Of a stretch of DNA of 64,000 nt, positions 17,636-25,985 are shown in pieces. The DNA comes from Paenibacillus sp. BIHB 4019. GTDB taxonomy: Bacteria > Bacillota > Bacilli > Paenibacillales > Paenibacillaceae. Positions within the stretch are counted from its first letter, which is position 1; the number at the start of each line of letters is the position of its first letter. A model generated the notes under the pieces. That model searched no databases, was not told where the DNA came from, and worked only from the letters and a program-made list of their open reading frames with translations. Where the stretch lies: assembly GCF_002741035.1 (NCBI RefSeq), contig NZ_CP016808.1:6682501-6746500 (forward strand), read 5' to 3'. Position numbers and translations under genes: made by a program.

Positions 17636-18568
17636 TTAGTGTCCCTTCCTTAATTTAGGGTTCATCGCCGCATTCATAATGTCAGAAACGGTGTTGAACA
17701 GCACAAAAGCCATGGCGAGTACAAGGACATACGCCTGAATGATCGGGAAATCCCTGCTAAGAATGGCTTTAACACTCAGCGTTCCTAACCCCGGCCAGGC
17801 AAAAATATTTTCCACAACGACCGTGCTGCCTAAAATAATCGGGATCGCCATACAAAACACAGATACAGCAACCTGCAACGAATTTCTCAATATATGCATC
17901 GTTATTTTCTTCTCTGGCAAACCGCTTGCCCTGCCATACAGCACGTAGTCTTCATTCATATTACTTAACATGGAGCTTCGAACGATTCGAAAATAAATGC
18001 CTGTATAACTGATCGTGATTACAAGGACAGGTAAAATATAGCTTTCGTACGAGTCCATCCCGCTTGTCGGCAGCAAATCCAATTGCACGGAAAAATACCA
18101 CACCATGAGCGCCGCGAGCCAATAAGGCGGCATGGAGGTTAGAAAAAAGGAAACGCCTCTGATCGATTTATCGGTCATTTTCCCTTCTCTAAGGGCACTA
18201 ATTACCCCTAATCCAATGGACAGCGCAATAATGGCAGCCGCCGACACCAACGTCAGCTTTAACGTATTTAGAAAAGCGGGAGCCAGCAAGGACCACACGG
18301 TTTTGCCGGTAACATACGAGTTCCCGAAATCAAGCTGCAGGCATGACACAAACCAGCTCAAATAGCGGATTAGAAATGGCCGATCCATCCCAAGTGCTGC
18401 TTTCGTTTCCGCTATTAATTCATCTGTTATAGCCGGCACGCCTTGCGCATGCAATATGACTTCAGCCGGATCTAACGGGGACAGATTGTTCAAGCCAAAC
18501 GTTAAAAAAGATATGATAACAAGCAAAGGAATCGAAAGGAGTGACCGTTTGATAATATAGCTGACCAT
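17636..18568 (-). CDS. cntB: Metallophore ABC importer permease CntB
   Basis: A DppB/NikB-type permease, 310 residues. It starts with YIIKRSLLSIPLLVIISFLTF and has the large periplasm-side loop (DPAEVILHAQGVP) and the EAA loop RASGLPEKKITMHILRNS typical of the B subunit. AAGGAG lies 6 nt before the ATG. It lies between the binding protein gene cntA and cntC, the standard order of the family. Confidence 0.9.
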   Translation of the reverse strand: MVSYIIKRSLLSIPLLVIISFLTFGLNNLSPLDPAEVILHAQGVPAITDELIAETKAALGMDRPFLIRYLSWFVSCLQLDFGNSYVTGKTVWSLLAPAFLNTLKLTLVSAAAIIALSIGLGVISALREGKMTDKSIRGVSFFLTSMPPYWLAALMVWYFSVQLDLLPTSGMDSYESYILPVLVITISYTGIYFRIVRSSMLSNMNEDYVLYGRASGLPEKKITMHILRNSLQVAVSVFCMAIPIILGSTVVVENIFAWPGLGTLSVKAILSRDFPIIQAYVLVLAMAFVLFNTVSDIMNAAMNPKLRKGH

Positions 18569-18591
18569 AGCAAGCTCCTTGTTTTGGTTAT

Positions 18592-20226
18592 CTATTCAAA
18601 ATGCATTTGCTCAAAGGGCAGTTCAAATTGGGTTTGCTTAAATGAAATACCCTGCAAGTCTTTGGGAGCTACAATCGTAACGCTGCCATTGGTAATGGGA
18701 ATAAAGACGGCTTCATCATGAACGATCGTTAAAATATCCGCATACAACGATTTCCGTTTTTCCTCATCTTGCGTGACCATTACTTCATCTATTTTCTTGT
18801 ACAGCTCATCCGCTTGGGTGATGCCGCTTGTCGTGTGGTAATAAGCCGACTCGGAAGTAAAAGCAGAAATGGTGCTTTGCGGGTCGTAGGCGAGTCCCCA
18901 TGTTTGATTGAACAGCAAATCATAGTCTCCCGTCGCTCTTCTGCTTGCAATGGAGGAAGATTCTTCGCCGATAAGCTCCAACTGGACCCCGATCTTTTTT
19001 ACTGTGTTTTGAATGAACTCGGCCTCTGTTTTTTGCGAGGAGGAGCTGACGTCATAATAAAGCTTCATCGCTAATGGCTTGCCGTCCTTCATTCTAATCT
19101 CGCTGCCATTCTCCTGCATCCAGCCTGCTTTCTCCAGTAGCTGCTTCGCTTTATCCAAATCAAAGCCGCGTTGCTTTAGCTCGACATTTGCATAATTGAC
19201 GTTAGCGGAAAATAGCGTATGGGCTGCTGTTTCCGTACCGCTAAAAATTTGCTTGCTGATCGTTTCTCTGTCAATCGAATACCAAATGGCTTCACGAACA
19301 GCCGTTTCAAGGGCGGGATTATCCGCTTTGCTGCTGTTGGCAACGATCATCTTCGTATTCATCGCTTTGCTTCTGACAAGCTGGAAGTCGCCCGAATCCA
19401 TTAACTGATTCATCGCATCCACATCAATGCTGTCTGAGCCCCGATCATCCGTAAATATAAAGTTGACCTCTCCCTTTTTCAGCGCCAAAAAGGTCGTCTC
19501 CCCTGCCGGAAGCACCTTCGCTGTAATGCTCTTCACCTTTGGCGCACCGCCCCAATAGCTATCATTCGCTTTGAATGCCGCATATTGATCGGTTTTATGT
19601 TCGGTTAACTTATAGGGCCCCGTGCCGTTATGGCCGCTTACGCCATCTTTCGTTTCCCCATTAACAAAATCTTTGGGCGAGATGAATACATAGGGCCTAG
19701 TCATTGATAATTCAAGCAATGCCGGGTAATACGGCTCGGACAGCACCATTTCAAACGTATACTCATCGAGTACGCTTACGCTCACAATTTTCGTCGAAAG
19801 CTTGATCCAGGCATGCTTGCTTGCATTGCTTTGCACCGCTTCTATATTCTTCTTTACCGCATCGGCGTTAAATGGCTCGCCATCGTGGAATTTCACATCT
19901 TTTCTTAAATGAAAGGTGTATACTTTGCCATCGTCAGACACGTTCCATGATTCGGCAAGCAATGGCTTAATACCATCCTCCGTGTTTTCAACTAATGATT
20001 CGTACACCATCCCTTGCGCTGGCAATGAGCCGGGATACAAATGGGGGTTCATATCATTAATATCCTTTGCTGTGGCGTATACCAGCACCTTGGCTTGATC
20101 CGCTGCTTCTTTTTTTGCAGCATTTCCAACATTTCCAGCATTACGTTCATTACCGCCACTGCAGCCTGCCAATAATACAATTGAAACGAGTAATGCCGAT
20201 AATAAAACAACGATTTTTCTTGTCAT
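18592..20226 (-). CDS. cntA: Metallophore-binding lipoprotein CntA (ABC solute-binding protein)
   Basis: A SBP_bac_5 (peptide/nickel) lipoprotein of 544 residues. The lipobox is LLAGC with Cys22. Body motifs include LAESWNVSDDGKVYTFHLRK, VKFHDGEPFNADAVKKNIE and NGTGPYKL, typical of NikA/OppA-type proteins. In S. aureus CntA captures the staphylopine-metal complex at the membrane surface. The ATG at 20226 is chosen (GGAGG 7 nt upstream); an in-frame GTG 27 bp earlier would place that site inside the gene. It follows cntM by about 30 bp. Confidence 0.9.
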   Translation of the reverse strand: MTRKIVVLLSALLVSIVLLAGCSGGNERNAGNVGNAAKKEAADQAKVLVYATAKDINDMNPHLYPGSLPAQGMVYESLVENTEDGIKPLLAESWNVSDDGKVYTFHLRKDVKFHDGEPFNADAVKKNIEAVQSNASKHAWIKLSTKIVSVSVLDEYTFEMVLSEPYYPALLELSMTRPYVFISPKDFVNGETKDGVSGHNGTGPYKLTEHKTDQYAAFKANDSYWGGAPKVKSITAKVLPAGETTFLALKKGEVNFIFTDDRGSDSIDVDAMNQLMDSGDFQLVRSKAMNTKMIVANSSKADNPALETAVREAIWYSIDRETISKQIFSGTETAAHTLFSANVNYANVELKQRGFDLDKAKQLLEKAGWMQENGSEIRMKDGKPLAMKLYYDVSSSSQKTEAEFIQNTVKKIGVQLELIGEESSSIASRRATGDYDLLFNQTWGLAYDPQSTISAFTSESAYYHTTSGITQADELYKKIDEVMVTQDEEKRKSLYADILTIVHDEAVFIPITNGSVTIVAPKDLQGISFKQTQFELPFEQMHFE

Positions 20227-20257
20227 GTCATATCCTCCTGTATAAGTGCGCACTCCA

Positions 20258-21571
20258 TCACCTGTGTCCTATACTGCTGCTAATTTCACTACAAATCATC
20301 TTCAAATCTTCTTCAAAGCTTTGGACAACGAAGGCATCCGATATTTTTTCGCCTTTAAGCGCTTGGGCAGCTTCCTCGATTTTATGCTCATAGGCTGCAA
20401 TGAATTTATCAAGGGTTGGGCAGCTTGAGCCTGCGAATCTCGCAATGCCCTGAATGATTTTTATCCGATAATAATCCTCCTTGGGCATTCGCGGAATATC
20501 CCAATATTGCTCTTGGTTGACGAAGATTTGACGAATGGGGACGGCGGAAAAATCGAAATATTTCCCGTCCTGATCCGGCTCCGAGAATGGATCGATTAAC
20601 AGCGACGTATAACGTATGTACAATAAATACTCTTGATGAATCGTCTCCAGCTGATTAAAATAATCGATATCATGACGCGATAAGCTCTCTAATCTAACCG
20701 GATAATTGTCATCGGTCATGAACTTGAGCAGATTTACACCATTCAAATTCAGCTTTTCGATCACATTCGTCATCTCTTTCCACCCGGCCAGCATATCGCG
20801 AATTAAATATTGCGTAATAGGTCCTTCGGGAAACATTTTATATACATATTTCCTTACAGCTGAATGGCCGAATATAACGTTGAGTGAAAAAGGGTTCATA
20901 AACAATGGCGGATGGACATAGAGAGAGATGTTTCTCGTCTCCGCCTCTATGGGACTGCCCATGGCTTCAAGCCTAATGCCCAATCGTTCAAATAGTGCAC
21001 AGAGCCTTTCTACATTCGGTGATGCATCGTTCGAGGAGCCAATGAAAACCTTTTTCTTAACTCCTGTCGTCAACACATGATTGGTTGGCTCGCCGCTCTT
21101 CCAGCGTGTATCGCCAAGGTAGGTAGAAAAGCTGATGATGTCCACATTTACATTTGGCAAAATCGTATTCATATAATGGCGTACTAAGCTGTTGGAGCCG
21201 AAGGTGGGCGAAATTAATACGATGCACCTTACTTGTTGGAGCAGTTGATCACTAAGCTGCTTCAAAACCTCCATATACGCATCGGTTGTGACAGAAAAGA
21301 TCAGCGTATCCCATTCTCCCGTTATGCTGCCATATCCATCATAAACATGATCGATAATACAGCTGCCTTCCATCGGCTGATGCTTTTTATTTTGAACGTC
21401 TACCCTCACTTGATTTTGGCTGTGCTTAAGTGCCGTAAAAAACCGTTCCGAACGGGCCGACTTTCTGCCAACAATGCCAATGCGGCTGTTCAAATCCTTT
21501 TTTAGCGTGACGGCAAGCTGAATAGCAGCGGGCCCCGTGCCTACGATTAACACGCGTTGGAATTCACTCAT
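20258..21571 (-). CDS. cntM: Staphylopine dehydrogenase CntM (opine dehydrogenase)
   Basis: Catalyses the last biosynthetic step: NADPH-dependent reductive condensation of the xNA intermediate with a 2-oxo acid. The Rossmann motif VGTGPAAIQLA is at the N-terminus. Compared with S. aureus CntM the match is strong throughout (ILISPTFGS, FSTYLGDTR, NHVLTTGVKKK, ETRNxSLYVHPPLFMN, PVR, DYYR). The residue equivalent to Arg33 (NADPH preference) is Arg36 in VGRKS; the residue equivalent to Asp150 (pyruvate selectivity) is Asp154 in YLGDTR. Start ATG 21571 has AAAAGGAGG just upstream; an earlier in-frame ATG lacks one. Confidence 0.95.
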   Translation of the reverse strand: MSEFQRVLIVGTGPAAIQLAVTLKKDLNSRIGIVGRKSARSERFFTALKHSQNQVRVDVQNKKHQPMEGSCIIDHVYDGYGSITGEWDTLIFSVTTDAYMEVLKQLSDQLLQQVRCIVLISPTFGSNSLVRHYMNTILPNVNVDIISFSTYLGDTRWKSGEPTNHVLTTGVKKKVFIGSSNDASPNVERLCALFERLGIRLEAMGSPIEAETRNISLYVHPPLFMNPFSLNVIFGHSAVRKYVYKMFPEGPITQYLIRDMLAGWKEMTNVIEKLNLNGVNLLKFMTDDNYPVRLESLSRHDIDYFNQLETIHQEYLLYIRYTSLLIDPFSEPDQDGKYFDFSAVPIRQIFVNQEQYWDIPRMPKEDYYRIKIIQGIARFAGSSCPTLDKFIAAYEHKIEEAAQALKGEKISDAFVVQSFEEDLKMICSEISSSIGHR

Positions 21572-21650
21572 ATAAACCTCCTTTTGATTCATGATGAAGC
21601 CTGTGCTTTTTTTAAAATCTAAGAATTTAGTAGTTTCACTCTTATATCAT

Positions 21651-21709
21651 CGCGAAACGGCAGCTTGGCCGCCAGAGGATGGCGAAAGCGGTTTACGCTT
21701 GAAATATAG
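21651..21709 (-). repeat. Interspersed hairpin repeat, copy B
   Basis: Core on the plus strand runs from CGCGAAACGGCAGCTTGGCC to AAGCGGTTTACGCTTGAAAT. It is in the opposite orientation to copies A and D and in tandem with copy C, from which it is separated by an AT-rich inverted repeat (GAAATATAG...CTATATTTC). Lies between cntL and cntM. Confidence 0.85.
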
Positions 21710-21737
21710 GAAAGTATATGTTTATTTTATCCTTTCT

Positions 21738-22580
21738 CTATATTTCTACGCGAAACGTAGCTTTACCGCCAGAGGATGGCGAAAGCGGTTTACGCTTGTA
21801 CAAAGCTATATCAAACACATGGTCAGGACGCAATATGGTGTCAACCAGCCTCCACCTTCCTTCTTTCACCGCTTGCATAGGGTAATTGAATAAGGACTTC
21901 AGTTGATCGCCGTATCTCATCGCCACGACCACTTGCTCGTTCGTTAAGTCATATAATTGCTCCAGCAGCTCGTACTTATTGGAAACGGTTGAGCTGAAAA
22001 TGATATGGGTCACATCCTTGATGACATCAAGCTGCTCTATGAACGCTTTTTCTAACCGAATGTTTAATTCGCTTCCTAATTTATGTATGACTTTTCGTCC
22101 TAGCTCGATAGCTTCCTCATCGATATCAATGCCGACTACTTGTGCGCCCGTCCGCTTTGCGATAAATAATGGCGTCATGGGGAACGAGCCTGAGCCAATC
22201 AACAATACGGTGGAATCCGCCGTGACTTGAAAGCTGCCAAATTCTTGTTCAATGCAGGACTCGATATTTTTAAAATAATCGGTATTGTCCACTTCTCCAT
22301 CCAGCAGCTTCAAGGCGCGATATTTTTCCATAATAGCGACGCATAACGAAGACATCTTCCTTAGGTCAGCGAGAAGCAGAGGAAGCTCATTACCGGCTTG
22401 CTGCTCAAAGGTTTCCCATGATGCTTTGTTCCCCTCGTCTAGAATGAAAGCGGAATAGTCATCTATGACCCGCTCTAGGTCCGAGCTATTATGAGACGTG
22501 CCGTCATATCGCTTTACTAAATCCGTAAACCGATCTAGAAACAAGGTCAAGCTTTGTTCAAATGTTGTTAACTGATTCAT
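21738..22580 (-). CDS. cntL: Nicotianamine synthase-like enzyme CntL, with a repeat-derived C-terminus
   Basis: Transfers an aminobutyrate group from S-adenosylmethionine to D-histidine in staphylopine synthesis. The methyltransferase-like SAM site is visible: VLLIGSGSFPMTPLFIAK, then VVGIDIDEEAIELG. It sits between the cntK and cntM genes as in S. aureus. ATG 22580 is chosen (GGAGGAGAAGGGA just upstream). The last 19 residues (from KRKPLSPSSGG to the end FRVEI) and the TAG stop are encoded by hairpin repeat copy C; without them the protein is about 261 residues. Confidence 0.92.
   Translation of the reverse strand: MNQLTTFEQSLTLFLDRFTDLVKRYDGTSHNSSDLERVIDDYSAFILDEGNKASWETFEQQAGNELPLLLADLRKMSSLCVAIMEKYRALKLLDGEVDNTDYFKNIESCIEQEFGSFQVTADSTVLLIGSGSFPMTPLFIAKRTGAQVVGIDIDEEAIELGRKVIHKLGSELNIRLEKAFIEQLDVIKDVTHIIFSSTVSNKYELLEQLYDLTNEQVVVAMRYGDQLKSLFNYPMQAVKEGRWRLVDTILRPDHVFDIALYKRKPLSPSSGGKATFRVEI
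21739..21798 (-). repeat. Interspersed hairpin repeat, copy C, overlapping the 3' end of cntL
   Basis: Tandem to copy B in the same orientation. Plus strand: CTACGCGAAACGTAGCTTTA, CCGCCAGAGGATGGCGAAAG, CGGTTTACGCTTG. It provides the last codons and the stop codon of cntL. Confidence 0.85.
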
Positions 22581-22607
22581 TCCCTTCTCCTCCATACCCA
22601 TTAATCG

Positions 22608-23444
22608 TTATACAGAAATAAATGCTTTGCCTTGTGCTACGATTCCAACAGATCCTTCAATTTTCAAGCTTGTTACCTCATCTTTATAGCAATCAGCCGT
22701 TACATGAATCGTGCCGCCGGGCTGCTTAACTGGCGCAGCAATAGCCCCTTTGTTTTTCCATGACAGATAGGCGCCAAGTGAAGCCGTCCCTGATCCGCAG
22801 CCTCGCTCCCATATCATGCTGTCTAAAGGAGGAACGTAAATGAGCGGAGCCATTTCATTAGAGTCAGATTTAAACAATAATATGCCGATCAAGTTGGCTC
22901 CTAACGTTATGCCGAGCAGCTTGGCTAATGATTGGGCTCTCGCCTTCTCAGCCCTGTCGAACTGCTCTACTTCAATGACAATATGAAAAAAATCATCATA
23001 GCGCACAATGACCATATTCAAATCGTCGCCTTCATACACAACGGTCTTCTGCTCGATTTTTCGAGGCATAGGCATCGCCACTTGGCAAAAATACTCTTCT
23101 TGTATTTTTTTCACTTGGCATGTCACTAATTGATCGGTTCCCGACGCTTCTAATACGATTTCCATTAAATCGCTTTGCTTGATTCCTTGTTCAGAAGCAA
23201 TAAAAGCAGCCAGCGCCATACACGCATTTCCGCAAAACTCACCTCCCGCCATTTGCAAATAGGCAGCAGCTCCGTGTTTGCTGGGCTGTTTGATAAAGCC
23301 TACTTGTTCAGCATAAACATTGTCATAAGACATCATCTTTGAAGCAATGTGCTTGTACTCGGAAGCCGCATGATTGGTTTTCACAAGAATGGTCATATTT
23401 TGCGTGGGGTTGAACTTTACAAAATCGATTTCTCGTTTCATCAT
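22608..23444 (-). CDS. cntK: Histidine racemase CntK (DapF-like)
   Basis: First gene of the metallophore operon; makes D-histidine from L-histidine, the substrate of CntL. It has the diaminopimelate-epimerase fold with two catalytic cysteines of the cofactor-independent racemase: Cys71 in GGEFCGNACMA and Cys216 in WERGCGSGTAS. In the known family, presence of CntK separates staphylopine and bacillopaline (D-His) from pseudopaline (L-His). AGAGGG lies upstream of two adjacent ATG codons (23444 and 23441); either may be used. A strong promoter and a palindromic operator precede it. Confidence 0.93.
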   Translation of the reverse strand: MMKREIDFVKFNPTQNMTILVKTNHAASEYKHIASKMMSYDNVYAEQVGFIKQPSKHGAAAYLQMAGGEFCGNACMALAAFIASEQGIKQSDLMEIVLEASGTDQLVTCQVKKIQEEYFCQVAMPMPRKIEQKTVVYEGDDLNMVIVRYDDFFHIVIEVEQFDRAEKARAQSLAKLLGITLGANLIGILLFKSDSNEMAPLIYVPPLDSMIWERGCGSGTASLGAYLSWKNKGAIAAPVKQPGGTIHVTADCYKDEVTSLKIEGSVGIVAQGKAFISV

Positions 23445-23499
23445 AACTACCCTCTAATTCATTTTTTTTGATCCAGCGCTCCTCCTGCTTTATCTCCAC

Positions 23500-23522
23500 T
23501 TAATAGTAATGATTACTATTAA
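23500..23522. promoter_or_regulatory. 23-bp perfect palindrome, Zur/Fur-type operator of the cnt operon
   Basis: Arms TTAATAGTAAT and ATTACTATTAA around a central G. The form NNAATNATTNN with AT-rich arms resembles Zur and Fur boxes of Bacillota. It begins right after the transcription start predicted from the promoter at 23534-23562 and ends 56 bp before cntK. In S. aureus the cnt operon responds to both Zur and Fur. Confidence 0.75.
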
Positions 23523-23533
23523 CATTCGAGTAC

Positions 23534-23562
23534 ATCATAACCATAATTTGGAGCACTGTCAA
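23534..23562 (-). promoter_or_regulatory. Consensus sigma-A promoter of the cnt operon
   Basis: On the minus strand TTGACA (23562-23557) and TATGAT (23539-23534) are separated by exactly 17 bp. The palindromic operator lies immediately downstream. Confidence 0.85.
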
Positions 23563-23620
23563 TGATGAAAATAGACAGATTGTGCCCGGACTAGCAGGCT
23601 TCAAAATGGAACAATCAAAA

Positions 23621-23666
23621 AAAACCCGTCAAGAGCCTTGATCTTACAAGGCTCTTGACGGGTTTT
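23621..23666 (-). terminator. Strong intrinsic terminator between the EamA gene and the cnt operon
   Basis: 20-bp perfect arms (23621-23640 and 23647-23666; inner part CAAGAGCCTTG/CAAGGCTCTTG) with a 6-nt loop, then a run of eight T on the minus strand. Confidence 0.93.
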
Positions 23667-23735
23667 AACTCCTGATGCATTTGCGTATTTTACGCTGAAG
23701 CATCGACTATTAACGACTACTATTAGCGGCTGCTA

Positions 23736-24755
23736 TCAACGACTGCTTCGCAAGGCTTCTGAGCCTTGCGGGACTATGGCCTCTTTCCGCGTCCGATTGA
23801 CCATGTAAATGCCAAAAGATACGAACAGCAGGGCCACGAGATTTTTAAACTCCATAATCTGTTCACCGAGAAACAACGCGGACAGCAAGGTCCCGAACAC
23901 AGGAATAAGGAAGTTATAAACGGACACCTGCCCGACTTTGTTATATTTAAGCAGCAAATTCCACAGGCAAAACGCGGCTGAGGACAGCAGCGCCAAATAA
24001 ATAAGGTTGCCTGTCGACTCCGGTGTAAAATGCGTCACACGGCCCCCAAGTCCAAGACCCAGCAAGGTTAGAGCCAAGCCGCCAATGAGCAAGCTGTAGC
24101 CTGTCACTAGCAAAACATCAATGGTCGCTGTCAGCTTTTTGGCATAAATGGCCGTGATAGAGAAGATGAGGGCTGCCACAATGACGAACCCCTCCCCTTT
24201 AAAGGAGAAGGAAAACTCCAGCAAATCCGTATGGAAATTCACAACAATAACGCCGATAAACCCGAGCAGGCAGCCGAAAATTTTATTTTTGCCCAGCTTG
24301 TCATTTTTATAAAGGTAATGGGCCAAAATGACGCTGAAAAAGGTCGTCGTTGCATTCATAATCGAGCCTTTGACGCCTGTTGTATTGCCTACTCCCACAT
24401 AAAAAAATATATATTGGAGACCTGTCTGCAGCAGGCCCAGAACGAGCAAGCTTGTTAGCTGGTTTCTCGATAAGGAAAGCACCTGCTTGCCCGTTGCCCG
24501 GAATAACACGAGCAGCACCAGCCCTGCCAGCACAAAGCGATAGCCGGCAAAAACATATTTTGAAGCGATGTCCTCCGGCATAATGTCAAAGGCGAGATAG
24601 CCCAGCTTAATAGTCGGATAGGCACTCCCCCACAATAAGCAGCACAAAGTAGCAATTAACGCTACAAATTTCGGATCGCTAAACCTGCTCCGATTACTTT
24701 GCAGCATTTCATTGCGTTGTTTCTGTTGATTCTTTTGTTCCTTCTGTTCCTTCAC
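23736..24755 (-). CDS. EamA family (DMT superfamily) transporter
   Basis: A ten-helix drug/metabolite transporter with two EamA repeats: first ALIATLCCLLWGSAYPTIKLG, second starting near GFVIVAALIFSITAIYAKKL. Both repeats begin with the usual inward helix. The cargo is unknown; members of the family export amino acids, metabolites or drugs. The GTG at 24755 is preferred (AGGAGAAGG upstream), though the ATG 18 bp earlier is possible. The N-terminus is Lys/Gln-rich (KEQKEQKNQQKQRN). It is separated from the cnt operon by a strong terminator, so it is not part of it. Confidence 0.85.
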   Translation of the reverse strand: MKEQKEQKNQQKQRNEMLQSNRSRFSDPKFVALIATLCCLLWGSAYPTIKLGYLAFDIMPEDIASKYVFAGYRFVLAGLVLLVLFRATGKQVLSLSRNQLTSLLVLGLLQTGLQYIFFYVGVGNTTGVKGSIMNATTTFFSVILAHYLYKNDKLGKNKIFGCLLGFIGVIVVNFHTDLLEFSFSFKGEGFVIVAALIFSITAIYAKKLTATIDVLLVTGYSLLIGGLALTLLGLGLGGRVTHFTPESTGNLIYLALLSSAAFCLWNLLLKYNKVGQVSVYNFLIPVFGTLLSALFLGEQIMEFKNLVALLFVSFGIYMVNRTRKEAIVPQGSEALRSSR

Positions 24756-24857
24756 AGCCAACCTTCTCCTCATCCTTTATATCTCAAGCGGCAGCTCCAA
24801 TGGCGCGCCTCCAACGACCATATCATAATTCGGCACAGCTTGTAAGGAGAAAAATCG

Positions 24858-24904
24858 AATAAGCCCGGAAAAACCTTTTATAATCAAGGTCTTCCGGGCT
24901 TATT
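24858..24904 (-). terminator. Hairpin after the first pectate lyase gene
   Basis: Perfect 13-bp arms AATAAGCCCGGAA (24858-24870) and TTCCGGGCTTATT (24892-24904). On the minus strand it is followed only by CGATTTT, a modest U-tract. Confidence 0.75.
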
Positions 24905-24913
24905 GAACAAACA

Positions 24914-24928
24914 AGAAAGCGCTTTCAA
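24914..24928. promoter_or_regulatory. cre-like palindrome (CcpA site) downstream of the pectate lyase gene
   Basis: On the minus strand TTGAAAGCGCTTTCT fits the catabolite-response consensus WTGNAANCGNWNNCW. It lies between the stop codon at 24972 and the terminator, an unusual place for a repressor site. Confidence 0.4.
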
Positions 24929-24971
24929 TTTAGATCTCCACATTAGCCATTTCGAAAGAGCATTACTCTAA

Positions 24972-25922
24972 TTACTTGGATGGCCAGTTGCCATACCAGG
25001 CGTAGCCTGTTCTTCTTTCCTGGTCGATATCGCTGAGCTTGTACTTCACTATACCGTCGCGGCCCACAAAGATTGGCTTGTTGGTACCAATCTCATAGAA
25101 CCGCGCCCAGATTGGGGTAGTGGCGCTCGGACCGCTGATTACAACAACATCATTGCTCGTTTTCTCGACCCGGATTCCCGTAATTTGTACCGCTTTGAAC
25201 CAATCTTCAGCCCCTTTAATCGCAGCGGCGATTTTCGTAGTGGACGATCTCGTTTTCAAAAACTTCACAATGTTTACGCTCTCTTGCGCAGTGAGTGACG
25301 GCACTTCATAAATTCTTGCCCCCGCCGGCTTCAACGTGCTGGTGTCATGCTGCTGGCCCCATGCTGTCAATTTGCCGCTAACTGTAACTTGCGTGTTCAA
25401 AATGCAGTCAACTCCTCTGTCTACCGCCTGCTTGCTTTTGGCAGCAAGCGTGCTGTCGATAAAGGAGAAATCCTCTTTTTTATTCGCAATCTCATCCAAT
25501 AAAATCAGGACATTAACCATTGCATTATCATTATAGGTAATATGTTGATGATAGCCAGAGCTTTGATAAACTTGCGGGAATCCCCCATTCGCATATTGCA
25601 TATTGATTAGAAAATTAATGCCCTTGATCGCTGCTGTAGAATATTTGCTGTCCTTCGTTTTCTGATATTCGGTCGCCAATCTGCGAATTTCCGAGTAAGT
25701 TGCCTTATTGTCGATTGTTGACTTGGACCACTCGCCACTAGTTTCTGAGTAATCCTTTCTCCAGCCTCCATCCGCTTGCTGGTTTTTCAAAACATCGGAG
25801 AGGCTTGCTGTCGTGCCCGAAGCATCTGCCGCTATCACCATTGTAAGCGGTTGCATGATTACGGCTGGAACAGAGAGAAGCATGCTAAGAGCTAAAGCTG
25901 CGGATACTGTACTTCTTTTCAT
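24972..25922 (-). CDS. Secreted pectate lyase, polysaccharide lyase family 10 (paralogue 1)
   Basis: Cleaves polygalacturonate by beta-elimination outside the cell. 316 residues: signal peptide (to about residue 33, ...VIAADA), then an alpha/alpha PL10 domain with NQQADGGWRKDY, NMQYANGGFPQVY, ITYNDNAMVNVLILLD, GARIYEVPSLTAQES and the terminal VGRDGIVKYKLSDIDQERR and GYAWYGNW. In studied PL10 enzymes the Asp of the YNDNAM region and an Arg of the ARxYExPSL region are catalytic; both are present here. AAAGGGG lies 10 nt before the ATG. A close paralogue follows at 28146. A cre site lies in the 5' coding region. Confidence 0.92.
   Translation of the reverse strand: MKRSTVSAALALSMLLSVPAVIMQPLTMVIAADASGTTASLSDVLKNQQADGGWRKDYSETSGEWSKSTIDNKATYSEIRRLATEYQKTKDSKYSTAAIKGINFLINMQYANGGFPQVYQSSGYHQHITYNDNAMVNVLILLDEIANKKEDFSFIDSTLAAKSKQAVDRGVDCILNTQVTVSGKLTAWGQQHDTSTLKPAGARIYEVPSLTAQESVNIVKFLKTRSSTTKIAAAIKGAEDWFKAVQITGIRVEKTSNDVVVISGPSATTPIWARFYEIGTNKPIFVGRDGIVKYKLSDIDQERRTGYAWYGNWPSK
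25842..25856 (-). promoter_or_regulatory. cre site (CcpA) inside the 5' coding region of pectate lyase 1
   Basis: On the coding strand ATGCAACCGCTTACA fits WTGNAANCGNWNNCW completely. It lies 66-80 bp after the start codon, a common place for repressing cre sites in Bacillota. The equivalent stretch in the second lyase gene lacks the central CG. Confidence 0.55.
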
Positions 25923-25985
25923 TGAACAAAATCCCCTTTCGTCTTTTTGAAATAATTGTAATTATTGATATTTAATTACTTTTTC

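Noticed and set aside
23500..23522. The cnt palindrome as a simple Fur box
   Set aside because: A Fur-only call is not safe: the arm sequence is closer to a Zur-type AATNATT centre with AGT flanks. I leave it as Zur/Fur.
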